Assembly: GCA_003241785.1 (NCBI GenBank) | Contig: QFPW01000017.1 | Location: 43,597-107,596 of the forward strand | DNA length: 64,000 nt | Reading direction: 5' to 3' | Source of the DNA: Rhodovulum sulfidophilum | GTDB taxonomy: Bacteria > Pseudomonadota > Alphaproteobacteria > Rhodobacterales > Rhodobacteraceae | Part shown: positions 16,669 through 24,614 of the stretch, piece by piece | Layout of the letters: the number at the start of each line of letters is the position of its first letter | Numbering within the stretch: position 1 is the stretch's first letter | Notes under the pieces: model-generated | What the model was told of the DNA's origin: nothing | What the model saw: only the letters and a program-made list of their open reading frames with translations | The model's database searches: none | Made by a program: the position numbers and the translations under genes

Positions 16669-17669
16669 CAGGCGGCGAGCCGCCGGCCCGCCGCGTCGAA
16701 GTGGAAGGCGCGCGGCGTCTCGGGCGTCAGGAACACCGCCTCGTCGACCGCGAAATCGTGCTCGCCGAACCGGCGCACCGTCAGCAGGCCATGCGGCTCG
16801 GTCCGGACGTAGACGTTGGTTTCGCCGCCGAGATGCTCGACATGGCTGACCGTGCCGGGGATCGCGCCCGCCTCGCGGCTGATGCCGAGATGCTCCGGCC
16901 GGATCCCGAGCGTCTCGCCCGGCGCGCCGAGCGCCGCGGCCTTCAGGAAGTTCATCTTCGGGCTGCCGATGAAGCCGGCGACGAAGGTGTTGGCGGGATT
17001 GTTGTAGAGCTCCATCGGCCGGCCGACCTGTTCGACCCTGCCTCCGTTCAGCACCACGATCTTGTCGGCGAGCGTCATCGCCTCGACCTGGTCGTGGGTG
17101 ACGTAGATCATCGTGGCGCCGAGCTCGCGGTGCAGCCGGGCGATCTCGATCCGGGTGTTGACGCGCAGCGCCGCGTCGAGGTTCGACAGCGGTTCGTCGA
17201 ACAGGAACAGCTTCGGCGTGCGCACGATGGCCCGGCCGATCGCGACGCGCTGCCGCTGCCCGCCCGAGAGCTCCGACGGCCGCCGCGCCAGCAAGGGCTC
17301 GAGCGAGAGCATCCGGCTCGCGGTCCCGACCCGCTCGGCGATCTCGGCCTTCGGCGTGCCGGCCTGTTTCAGCCCGAGGCCCATGTTGTCGCGCACGGTC
17401 AGATGCGGATAGAGCGCGTAGGACTGGAACACCATCGCGATCTCGCGATCGGCCGGCGCGGTGGCGTTCACCCGGCGGCCGTCGATCGCCACCTCGCCCG
17501 CGGTCGCGTCCTCGAGCCCGGCGATGATGCGCAGGAGCGTGGACTTGCCGCAGCCCGAGGGGCCGACGAAGACGCAGAACTCGCCATCCTCGACCAGGAG
17601 ATCGACGCCCTTGATGACGTCAGTGGCGCCAAAGGACTTGGTGACGGATTTCAGGCTGAGCTGACCCAT
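16668..17669 (-). CDS. Sugar ABC transporter ATPase (MalK/UgpC type)
   Basis: A 333-aa ATPase with Walker A GPSGCGKST (36-44), signature LSGGQRQRVAIGRA (134-147), Walker B LFLFDEP (154-160) and the H-loop in YVTHDQVEAM. A C-terminal TOBE/regulatory domain (about 235-333) carries the LGIRPEHLG motif of the MalK/UgpC branch. It is the last gene of the leftward operon, 41 nt after the permease. It should energise the permease pair at 17711-19480. Neighbouring murQ and nag genes suggest amino-sugar cargo. Confidence 0.93.
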   Translation of the reverse strand: MGQLSLKSVTKSFGATDVIKGVDLLVEDGEFCVFVGPSGCGKSTLLRIIAGLEDATAGEVAIDGRRVNATAPADREIAMVFQSYALYPHLTVRDNMGLGLKQAGTPKAEIAERVGTASRMLSLEPLLARRPSELSGGQRQRVAIGRAIVRTPKLFLFDEPLSNLDAALRVNTRIEIARLHRELGATMIYVTHDQVEAMTLADKIVVLNGGRVEQVGRPMELYNNPANTFVAGFIGSPKMNFLKAAALGAPGETLGIRPEHLGISREAGAIPGTVSHVEHLGGETNVYVRTEPHGLLTVRRFGEHDFAVDEAVFLTPETPRAFHFDAAGRRLAA

Positions 17670-17710
17670 GGGCGGCTTCCTTCAGAGCGTTTCGGCGCGG
17701 GCGGCGGCGG

Positions 17711-18550
17711 TCATTTCACGGCGCCGGCGGTGATGCCGCGGATGAGCTGGCGGGAGAAGACGAGGTAGAGCACGAGGACCGGCAGGATCGCGAGGCTGAG
17801 CGCCGCGAGCACCGCGTTCCAGTTGGTGACGAACTGGCCGATGAAGACCTGCGCCCCGAGCGTCACGGTCTTGGTCGCCTCGGCCGGGGCGAGGATCAGC
17901 GGGAACCAGAGGTCGTTCCAGATCGGGATCATCGTGAAGACCGCGACCGTCGCCAGCGCCGGCCGCACCAGCGGCAGCACGAGTCGGAAGAAGATCGTGT
18001 ATTCGCTGAGCCCGTCGATCCGGCCCGCGTTCTTCAGGTCGTCCGAGACCGATTTCATGAACTCCGACAGGATGAAGACCGCGAGCGGCAGCCCCTGCGC
18101 GGTATAGACGAGCACGAGCGCGGTCAGCGTGTTGACGAGGCCCGAGGCGACCATCAGCTGCAGGATCGCCACCGTGCCGAGCCGGATCGGGATCATGATC
18201 CCGAGGGCGAGGTAAAGCCCCATCAGCCCGTTGCCCCGGAAGCGGTATTCCGACAGCGCGAAGGCCGCCATCGCCCCGAACAGCAGCACGCAGAAGAGCG
18301 AGGCGACGGTGACGATCAGCGAGTTCTGGAAATAGAGCAGGAAGTCGCCCTGCGCGAGCACGGTCTTGAAGCCCACGAGATCGAAGGTCTCGGGCCGGGG
18401 CAGCGCCAGCGGCTCGGAAAAGATCGCCCGGCGCGACTTGAAGGCGTTCACCACGACGACGAAGACCGGGAAGAGCGCGATCACCGTGTAGAGCGCGAGG
18501 ACCGCGTGGGCGCCGAGCGCGCGCGGCAGCGAGGAGCGGGCTTGGGACAT
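17711..18550 (-). CDS. Sugar ABC transporter permease (MalG type)
   Basis: A 279-aa inner-membrane permease of the carbohydrate uptake family 1 with about six hydrophobic segments. The cytoplasmic EAA loop reads AGRIDGLSEYTIFFRLVLPL (about residues 175-195), with conserved Gly and distal Leu-Pro. The C-terminus has the IRGITAGAVKG-like ending common to MalG-type subunits. It follows the MalF-type permease after 12 nt. Confidence 0.92.
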   Translation of the reverse strand: MSQARSSLPRALGAHAVLALYTVIALFPVFVVVVNAFKSRRAIFSEPLALPRPETFDLVGFKTVLAQGDFLLYFQNSLIVTVASLFCVLLFGAMAAFALSEYRFRGNGLMGLYLALGIMIPIRLGTVAILQLMVASGLVNTLTALVLVYTAQGLPLAVFILSEFMKSVSDDLKNAGRIDGLSEYTIFFRLVLPLVRPALATVAVFTMIPIWNDLWFPLILAPAEATKTVTLGAQVFIGQFVTNWNAVLAALSLAILPVLVLYLVFSRQLIRGITAGAVK

Positions 18551-18562
18551 CGGCGCGTCTCC

Positions 18563-19480
18563 TCAGAACTGGTAGCGGCGCAGCCGCGTCTGGATGGCGA
18601 AGAGATAGACCGAGACCCCGGCGAGGATGATGAAGAACATCGCCGTCGCGATCGTCGCGCCCATATGCGGGTCGCCCACCTGCAGCTGGAAGCCGAAGAA
18701 GGTGCGGTAGAGGAAGGTGCCGAGGATGTCGGTCGCGAAATTCGGCCCGGCGAGCGCGCCCTGGGAGACGTAGATGAGGTCGAAGGCGTTGAAGTTGCCG
18801 ACGAAGGTCAGGATCGAGATGATGCCGATCGAGGGCAGGATCAGCGGCAGCTTGATCTTCCAGAACTGGCTCGCCCCGGTGATCCCGTCCATCTCCGCCG
18901 CCTCGATCACCTCGTCCGGGATCGTGAGCAGCGCCGCGTAGATCAGCATCATCGGGATGCCGACGAACTGCCAGACCGAGATGAGCGCGAGCGTGGTGAG
19001 CGCCGTCCCCTCTTTGCCGAGCCAGGGCGCGAACAGCGCCTTGAGGCCCACCGCGTCGAGCATCGAGGGCGCGATGCCCCAGACCGGCGACAGGATCAGC
19101 TTCCAGACGAAGCCGACGATGACGAAGCTGAGGATCGTGGGGATGAAGATCGCCGTCCGGTAGAAGGCGGCGCCCCGCAGCCGCGGCGCGGACAGGAGCG
19201 CCGCGAGCACGACCCCGATCGGGTTCTGCACCAGCATGTGGATGAGGAAGAACCAGAAATTGTTGCCGAGCGCGTTCCAGAAGCTCGCCGACCAGCGCGG
19301 ATCCCCGAACAGCGTCTGGAAATTCGCGAGCCCGACGAACCCCCGGACCCCCTGCGCCGTCGTGTAGAGCGAGAGGTTCAGCGTCGCGAACAAGGGCACG
19401 ATCATGATCGCGGTATAGACGAGCACCGCCGGGGCGAGGAACACCGCGATATGCCAGCGGAACGGCTTTCGGTCGGTCAT
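18563..19480 (-). CDS. Sugar ABC transporter permease (MalF/UgpA type)
   Basis: A 305-aa permease with six main hydrophobic segments and a short basic N-terminus (MTDRKPFRWH). The EAA loop is AAEMDGITGASQFWKIKLPL (about residues 202-221). It pairs with the MalG-type permease 12 nt downstream and with the MalK-type ATPase. Its own start lies 31 nt after the VOC gene, so it appears to belong to the same long leftward transcript as the binding protein at 20643. Confidence 0.92.
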   Translation of the reverse strand: MTDRKPFRWHIAVFLAPAVLVYTAIMIVPLFATLNLSLYTTAQGVRGFVGLANFQTLFGDPRWSASFWNALGNNFWFFLIHMLVQNPIGVVLAALLSAPRLRGAAFYRTAIFIPTILSFVIVGFVWKLILSPVWGIAPSMLDAVGLKALFAPWLGKEGTALTTLALISVWQFVGIPMMLIYAALLTIPDEVIEAAEMDGITGASQFWKIKLPLILPSIGIISILTFVGNFNAFDLIYVSQGALAGPNFATDILGTFLYRTFFGFQLQVGDPHMGATIATAMFFIILAGVSVYLFAIQTRLRRYQF

Positions 19481-19511
19481 GCGGGGCTCCGTTGGTGCGG
19501 GCGCGACAGGT

Positions 19512-19988
19512 TCAGAGGTTGGCGTATCCGGCCCGGTCGGGCTCGCTGTCCCGTTCGGTGAAGCTCGCGAACGGATCGGCGCGGGTGGCGGGTTCGATCA
19601 GGTCCCATAGGTTTCCGAACGGATCGGAGAAGACGGCGACCTTGCCGTAGGCCTCGGCGCGCGGCGGCTCCCGGAAGTCGACGCCTTCGGCGCGCAACCG
19701 GGCGTGGTCGCGATCGAAATCGTCGGTCGCGAGGAACAGGAACACCCGGCCGCCGGCCTGGGCGCCGATCACCCGCCGCTGCTCCTCGCCCTCGGCCCGC
19801 GCCAGCAACAGGCGCGTCTCCCGGCTCCCCGGCGGCGCGACGAGCACCCAGCGCTTGCCGCCGCCAAGCGCGGTATCCTCGACCAGATCGAAGCCGAGCA
19901 CGCCGACATAGAAGGCGAGCGCCGCGTCGTAATCGGGCACCACGAGCGCCACCGCCGCGAGGTGCCGCCGGGCAGGCCCCCCGCTCAC
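19512..19988 (-). CDS. VOC (glyoxalase/bleomycin-resistance fold) protein
   Basis: A 158-aa vicinal-oxygen-chelate protein made of two beta-alpha-beta-beta-beta modules. The first opens with AAVALVVPDYDAALAFYVGVLGF; the second contains VFLFLATDDFDRDHARL and ends in SDPFGNLWDLIEP, with the metal-site glutamate. I place the start at GTG 19988, which overlaps the stop of the preceding membrane-protein gene as GTGA; the longer in-frame reading runs through that gene and is not credible. Such proteins act on lactoylglutathione-like adducts, dihydroxyaromatics or antibiotics; nothing here decides which. Confidence 0.78.
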   Translation of the reverse strand: MSGGPARRHLAAVALVVPDYDAALAFYVGVLGFDLVEDTALGGGKRWVLVAPPGSRETRLLLARAEGEEQRRVIGAQAGGRVFLFLATDDFDRDHARLRAEGVDFREPPRAEAYGKVAVFSDPFGNLWDLIEPATRADPFASFTERDSEPDRAGYANL

Positions 19989-20581
19989 AGCGCGATCCAG
20001 ACCGCGAGCAGGATCGCGGTGAGCGCAAAGAAAGCGGCGAGCGAGCCACCCATCGCGAGGGACACCTGCCCCCGCGCCAGTGCATCGTTCTCCACCGGCT
20101 CGGGCGACGGCGTGGCGCGGCCCTGCCGCAGATAGCTCGCGCAGATCAGCGTCGCGGTCCACGTGAAGAAGCCGAGGAACGTGGCGGCGACGATCGCTTT
20201 GCCCGCGGAACCAAGCGGGACGCTTGTCCGCACCACTCCGATCCCGACGCTAGCGACCATCGCCGCGCCGAACAGCGCGACTGTCCGCGCGGTGCCGAAG
20301 CTAACGTGGGCGGCCTCTGCGAGAAGCGCCGAAAGAACGATCCCAAGCGGCAAGACAGCGACGATCACGGCCGTCGTGAAAAGGATTTGAACGCGAAGAT
20401 CTCCATCCATCTCCGGCCGGAAACCCACGATAACGACGAGCCAGAACATCATCGTGACGAGGTTCGACGCACCCGCCCCGGGATATCGTTTCATGGTCTC
20501 CCGGCCGGTCCGCCAGTTCTCCCGCATCTTTTCCCGGCCCTCCGCGGTGAGCGGATTGGCGAATGTCCTCGACTCCGTCAT
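19985..20581 (-). CDS. Membrane protein of unknown function
   Basis: A 198-aa protein with a hydrophilic N-terminal stretch (MTESRTFANPLTAEGREKMR) followed by about five hydrophobic helices. I do not recognise a family. The ATG at 20581 has a strong GGGAGGGAAG ribosome site. It lies between the sugar-binding protein and the permeases and is translationally coupled to the VOC gene. Its A/T-richer third positions (for example around 20340-20460) differ from neighbouring genes, hinting that it and the VOC gene were added to the operon later (inference). Confidence 0.68.
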   Translation of the reverse strand: MTESRTFANPLTAEGREKMRENWRTGRETMKRYPGAGASNLVTMMFWLVVIVGFRPEMDGDLRVQILFTTAVIVAVLPLGIVLSALLAEAAHVSFGTARTVALFGAAMVASVGIGVVRTSVPLGSAGKAIVAATFLGFFTWTATLICASYLRQGRATPSPEPVENDALARGQVSLAMGGSLAAFFALTAILLAVWIAL

Positions 20582-20603
20582 CTTCCCTCCCCGCGGCGGA
20601 TCT

Positions 20604-20635
20604 CCCGGCCCCGCGCCCGAACGCGCGGGGCCGGG
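20604..20635 (-). terminator. Strong hairpin after the sugar-binding-protein gene
   Basis: Perfect 13-bp inverted repeat (CCCGGCCCCGCGC / GCGCGGGGCCGGG) with a 6-nt loop, 7 nt past the stop codon of the binding-protein gene. It lacks a T-run. By position it probably protects or partly terminates the transcript so that the binding protein is made in excess over the permeases (inference). Confidence 0.6.
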
Positions 20636-20642
20636 TCCTTCG

Positions 20643-21917
20643 TCACTGAGCCGGCTTGTACCAGCTGTCGAGGCCCTGCTGCAGCCGGGCGGCGGCCGCC
20701 TCTGGGGTCTCGGTGCCGCGCAGCACGTTGGCGCTGGCGTTCCAGGTCTCGTTCTCGAGGTTCGGCGTGCCGCGCGACAGGATCTGGTAGGTCGAGCGGA
20801 TCGTCGATTCACAGGTGCCGCGCCAGGACAGGAACTCCTGGGCGAGCGCGTTCTCGATCTCGGCCGGCTCCTTCTGCAGCGGGAAGAAGCCCGGCAGCGC
20901 GTTGCCGTAGAGCTTGGCGAATTCGGGGGAGCCCACCCATTCGAGGAAGGCCTTCACCTCCTCGGGATGCTTCGTCGCGGCGTTCATGCCCATCGCGATG
21001 TCGGGATGGTCCGAGATGTAGCAGGTGTCGCCCTCGGCCGCGACCGGCGGCGGGAAGGCGCCCATCTCGAAGGCGCCGGCGATCTGCGCGGTGAAGGGCG
21101 AGATCTCCCAGGAGCCGGCCGGATAGATCGCGGCGCGGCCGAGGGTGAAGAGGTTCTGGCTGTCGGGATAGGTCTGCGCCTCGTAGCCGTCGCCAAGATA
21201 GTCCTTCCATTTCGCGAGCTCGCGGAACGGCGCCACCCAGGGCTCGTCGGTCAGCTTCTGCGTCCCCGCGACCAGCGCCTTGCGGCCCTCCTCGCCCTTC
21301 CAGTAGTTCGGACCGATGTTCTGGTAGCCCATGGTCGCGGCTTCCCACTGGTCGTTGGCGCCCATCGCCATCGGGATGTAGGTGCCGTCTTCCTTGATCT
21401 TGTCGAGCATCGAATAGAATTCGGCCATCGTCTTCGGCGGCGTGATCCCGAGCTCGTCGAAGGCCGATTTGTTGTAGATGAAGCCGTGGATGACGCTCGC
21501 CATCGGCACGCAGAAGGTCTGGGCCCCGTCGTCGGTCGACCAGGCGGTCTTGGCGATGTCGGAGAAGTTCGCCATCGCCGCGAGCGCGGTCAGGTCGGCG
21601 AGCTGGCCCTTCTCGAAGAGCTGCAGCGAGGCGTCGAACGGCCGGCAGGTGATGACGTCGCCCGCCGAACCCGCGTCGAGCTTGGAGTTCAGCGCGGCGT
21701 TGTACTCGGTCGGCGCCGAGGGCGTGAAGTTGAGCTTGATCCCCGGATGCGCCGCCTCGAAGGCGGGGATGATCTGCTCCTGCCAGATCGCGAGGTCGTC
21801 GTTGCGCCAGCTCTCGATCGTGAGCGTCACATCCTGGGCCGAGACCATGCCGCCGGCGAGGACGCCCGTGAGCATGGTGGAGCCGATCAGCAGGCTCCGG
21901 AGGGTCGACGTCTTCAT
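20643..21917 (-). CDS. Sugar ABC transporter substrate-binding protein (family 1)
   Basis: A 424-aa periplasmic receptor with a Sec signal (basic MKTSTLR, hydrophobic core, cleavage near SAQD at about residue 28). It shows the family 1 pattern: TIESWRND at the mature N-terminus, YNAALNSKLDAGSAGDVIT (about 73-91), and GRAAIYPAGSWEI (about 260-272). Three cysteines in the mature part may form a disulfide. It lies 32 nt downstream of murQ, so the cargo is probably an amino sugar or a muramyl/GlcNAc-containing saccharide (inference). Confidence 0.92.
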   Translation of the reverse strand: MKTSTLRSLLIGSTMLTGVLAGGMVSAQDVTLTIESWRNDDLAIWQEQIIPAFEAAHPGIKLNFTPSAPTEYNAALNSKLDAGSAGDVITCRPFDASLQLFEKGQLADLTALAAMANFSDIAKTAWSTDDGAQTFCVPMASVIHGFIYNKSAFDELGITPPKTMAEFYSMLDKIKEDGTYIPMAMGANDQWEAATMGYQNIGPNYWKGEEGRKALVAGTQKLTDEPWVAPFRELAKWKDYLGDGYEAQTYPDSQNLFTLGRAAIYPAGSWEISPFTAQIAGAFEMGAFPPPVAAEGDTCYISDHPDIAMGMNAATKHPEEVKAFLEWVGSPEFAKLYGNALPGFFPLQKEPAEIENALAQEFLSWRGTCESTIRSTYQILSRGTPNLENETWNASANVLRGTETPEAAAARLQQGLDSWYKPAQ

Positions 21918-21949
21918 TCTCTTCTCCCGTTTGGGGGCGGCTGCCCCGG

Positions 21950-22846
21950 TCAGTGGTTGGCCCTCAGCGCCGCGAGCGCGGGACCGAGATGCCCCCCGCT
22001 CTCGGCGACGCGCCGGAGCGCCTCGGCCGGACCGGCGCCGGCCGCGACGAGGATCGCGGGCTTGACCGCGCCCTCCGTCGCCGCGAGCGCGGCGGCGGCG
22101 GTCGCCCCGTCGCAGCCCGCGACCGCGGCGACGATCCCGGCGGCGCGCTCGCGCAGCTTGGCGTTGTCCGCGACGACGTTGACCATGAATCCGTCGTGGA
22201 CATGGCCGAGGCGCAGCGCGGTCAGGGTCGAGAACATGTTGAGCGCGATCTTCTGCGCCGTGGCGGCGCCCATCCGGGTCGAGCCCGCGACGACCTCCGG
22301 CCCGGTGTCGAGCAGGATCGGGCAGTCCGCCAGCGCGAGGAGCGGCGCGCCCTCGGCGTTGGCGACGCCGATCACCGCCGCGCCCCGCGCCCGCGCCGCC
22401 TCGGCGACCGCGACGGTGTAGGGCGTCGAGCCGCTCGCCGAGACGCAGACGACCGCGTCGCCCGGCCCGAGCGCCGCCGCGACGTCGCCCGCCGCGCTCG
22501 CGGTGTCATCCTCGACCGCGCCGGTCAGCGTCAGGAGCGCCGCCGCGCCGCCGGCGAAGAGCACCGGCAGCCGGTCGGCCGGGATGCCGTAGGTGCCGGG
22601 CAGCTCCAGCGCGTCGGCGAGCGCCATCAGCCCCGAGGATCCCGCCCCGGCGTAGCCGAGCCGCCCGCCCCGGGCGAGCACCGCCGCCGCGCGTTCGGCG
22701 GCCTCCGCGATCGCCGGGAGCGCCGGCGCCACCGCCGCGACGGCGTCGCGCTGCCCGTCGTAGAGGCGCGCCAGCGCCGCCTCGGGCGGCCGGGCCTGCA
22801 GGCCGGGGGCGTCGCGGTGCTGTGTCTCGGTCCGGCGCGGCGTCAT
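21950..22846 (-). CDS. murQ: N-acetylmuramic acid 6-phosphate etherase
   Basis: A 298-aa SIS-domain lyase that splits MurNAc-6-phosphate into GlcNAc-6-phosphate and D-lactate. The sugar-phosphate loop is YAGAGSSGLMALADALELPGTYG (65-87), in which Glu81 matches the catalytic glutamate of MurQ proteins. VSASGSTPYTVA (about 152-163) is the second phosphate loop, and AGSTRMGAATAQKIALNM is the family signature. I chose ATG 22846; an in-frame ATG at 22874 would fall inside the promoter element. It starts the leftward operon and faces the amino-sugar kinase. Confidence 0.93.
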   Translation of the reverse strand: MTPRRTETQHRDAPGLQARPPEAALARLYDGQRDAVAAVAPALPAIAEAAERAAAVLARGGRLGYAGAGSSGLMALADALELPGTYGIPADRLPVLFAGGAAALLTLTGAVEDDTASAAGDVAAALGPGDAVVCVSASGSTPYTVAVAEAARARGAAVIGVANAEGAPLLALADCPILLDTGPEVVAGSTRMGAATAQKIALNMFSTLTALRLGHVHDGFMVNVVADNAKLRERAAGIVAAVAGCDGATAAAALAATEGAVKPAILVAAGAGPAEALRRVAESGGHLGPALAALRANH

Positions 22847-22871
22847 GGCGGATGATTCCCTGTTTCGCTGC

Positions 22872-22892
22872 ATGATGCCAAAACAATACCAC
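22872..22892 (-). promoter_or_regulatory. murQ-side copy of the mirror-image promoter/operator
   Basis: Reading leftward, the element contains TGGTATTGTTTTGG followed by CATCAT, a possible -10. The 14-bp core at 22878-22891 is an exact inverted copy of the one at 22945-22958. Within each copy two TGGTAT-like units are spaced 11 bp apart, one helical turn, as expected for a dimeric regulator. Confidence 0.6.
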
Positions 22893-22943
22893 CTGTCCAG
22901 AAAAAATCGAACATGGCGCTCTTTTAACCTTTTTGCTTCCCAT

Positions 22944-22964
22944 ATGGTATTGTTTTGGTATGAT
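22944..22964 (+). promoter_or_regulatory. Kinase-side copy of the mirror-image promoter/operator
   Basis: TGGTATTGTTTTGG at 22945-22958 runs into TATGAT at 22959-22964, a good -10 hexamer. An upstream -35 is not obvious. It is the exact inverse of the murQ-side element, and the UTRA-type GntR regulator encoded 0.9 kb downstream is the natural candidate to bind both (inference). Confidence 0.6.
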
Positions 22965-22989
22965 CCGCGGCGAGGCGGAGGAGTCGCTG

Positions 22990-23841
22990 ATGGCAATCTA
23001 TCTCGGAATCGACGGCGGGGGATCGGGTTGCCGCGCCGCGGTCGCGGACGCGGAGGGGCGGATCCTCGGGCGCGGCTCCGCCGCCTCGGCGAATATCTGG
23101 ACCGATCTTCCGGGCGCCGCCGAGAACATCCTCGCCGCCGCGCGCGACGCGCTGGCCGAGGGCGCCCCCGGCGCGCGCGAGGCCGAGGTCGCCGCCGTCC
23201 TCGGCCTCGCCGGCGCCAACGTGCCCGAGGCGGCGCGGGGGCTGGCGCGGCTCCTGCCCTTCGGCCGGGTCGCGATCGAGAGCGACGCGGTCGTGGCGCT
23301 CAAGGGCGCGCTCGGCGACGCCGACGGCATCACCGCGGCGATCGGCACCGGCTCGGTCTTCGGCGCGCAGCGCGGCGGCGCGATCACGATGATCGGCGGC
23401 TGGGGCCTGAAACTCGGCGACCACGGCGGCGGCGCGGCGCTCGGCCGCGCGCTCTGCGTCGACGCGCTGCTCGCCCATGACGGCGAGATCGCCGCGACCC
23501 CGCTTCTCGAGGGCCTCGTCGCCCGGCACGGCGGCCCGGCCGGCCTCGTCGTCTGGGGCACGCGCGCGAGCCCCGCCGATTTCGCGCGGCTGGTCCCCGA
23601 GCTCCTCGCCGCGGCCGCGGCCGGCGACCCCGCCGCCGAGGCGATCCTCGTCCGCGCCGAGGCCGAGGTCGCGCGGGCGATCGACCGGCTCGGCCGCGAC
23701 GGCGCGCTCCCGGTCACCTTCCTCGGCGGCCTCGGCGGCGTCTTCGCCACCCGCCTCGCCGCGCGCTACGCGGGGCGGATCCGCCCCGCGAGGGGCACCG
23801 GCCTCGACGGCGCGCTCCTCATGGCGCGGAGGCTCGCGTGA
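22990..23841 (+). CDS. nagK: Amino-sugar kinase (BadF/BadG ATPase family; GlcNAc/MurNAc kinase)
   Basis: A 283-aa ASKHA-fold kinase. The N-terminal phosphate loop is YLGIDGGGSGCRAAVAD (4-20), followed by SDAVVALKGAL (about 98-108), GTGSVFGAQ (about 119-127) and a GGWGLKLGDHGGGAALGRA block typical of GlcNAc kinases. It would phosphorylate GlcNAc, MurNAc or GlcN entering through the ABC importer. ATG 22990 has a GGAGGAG ribosome site. It overlaps the GntR gene by GTGA. Confidence 0.85.
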   Translation: MAIYLGIDGGGSGCRAAVADAEGRILGRGSAASANIWTDLPGAAENILAAARDALAEGAPGAREAEVAAVLGLAGANVPEAARGLARLLPFGRVAIESDAVVALKGALGDADGITAAIGTGSVFGAQRGGAITMIGGWGLKLGDHGGGAALGRALCVDALLAHDGEIAATPLLEGLVARHGGPAGLVVWGTRASPADFARLVPELLAAAAAGDPAAEAILVRAEAEVARAIDRLGRDGALPVTFLGGLGGVFATRLAARYAGRIRPARGTGLDGALLMARRLA

Positions 23842-24614
23842 CCGGGGTCGAGACGCTGTTCCGGCCCGAGACGCTGCTCGAGGGCGGCGGCCCGCTCTAC
23901 ATGCGGCTGACCCGGACGATCGGCGCGGCGATCGAGCGCGGGACGCTGCGCCCCGGCGACAGCCTGCCGGCCGAGCGCGAGCTCGCGAGCCTCACCGGGC
24001 TCAGCCGGGTCACGGTGCGCAAGGCGATCGAGCAGCTGGTCGCGAGCGGCCAGCTCACCCAGCGCCGGGGTTCCGGCACCTTCGTCGCCGAGCCGGTCGA
24101 GAAGGTCGAGCAGGCGCTGTCGCTGCTCACCTCCTTCTCCGAGGACATGCGCCGGCGGGGCAAGCGGGTCCGCTCGGTCTGGCTTACCCGCGCGGTCCAC
24201 GCCCCCTCGCCCGAGGAGGTGATGGCGCTCGGCCTCACCGCGCTCGACCGCGTGGCCCGGCTCGAACGCGTGCGCGCCGCCGACGGGGTGCCGCTGGCGA
24301 TCGAGCGCGCCTCGCTCCCGACCGCGATCCTGCCCGACCCCGAGGCGGTCGGCGACTCGCTCTACGACCTGCTCTCGGCGCGCGGCCTGCGCCCCGTCCG
24401 CGCGGTGCAGCGCATCTCGGCCGCCAACCTCGGCCCCGCCGACGCCGAGCTGCTCGACGTGGCGCCGGGCGCGGCGGCGCTGCGGATCGAGCGCGTCTCC
24501 TACCTGCCGAACGGGCGGGTCATCGAATTCACCCGGTCGCTCTATCGCGGCGACGCCTATGATTTCGCCGCCGAGCTCAAGATCCCGGTCGGCGACGAGG
24601 AGAAGATCCCATGA
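23838..24614 (+). CDS. GntR-family regulator with UTRA domain (HutC/NagR type)
   Basis: A 258-aa regulator: winged helix at about residues 20-85 (AIERGTLRPGDSLPAERELA, then LSRVTVRKAIEQL) and a C-terminal UTRA ligand domain (about 95-245). NagR/YvoA/DasR-type members of this class sense GlcN-6-P or GlcNAc-6-P and repress amino-sugar genes. Coupled by GTGA to the kinase upstream and by ATGA to the deaminase downstream, it probably controls both arms of the locus through the TGGTAT elements at 22872-22964 (inference). Confidence 0.9.
   Translation: MTGVETLFRPETLLEGGGPLYMRLTRTIGAAIERGTLRPGDSLPAERELASLTGLSRVTVRKAIEQLVASGQLTQRRGSGTFVAEPVEKVEQALSLLTSFSEDMRRRGKRVRSVWLTRAVHAPSPEEVMALGLTALDRVARLERVRAADGVPLAIERASLPTAILPDPEAVGDSLYDLLSARGLRPVRAVQRISAANLGPADAELLDVAPGAAALRIERVSYLPNGRVIEFTRSLYRGDAYDFAAELKIPVGDEEKIP

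Noticed and set aside
22944..22964. Reading TGGTAT...TTGG as a sigma-54 promoter
   Set aside because: The GG-N10-GC spacing fails: position 14-15 is GT, and a good sigma-70 -10 hexamer follows.
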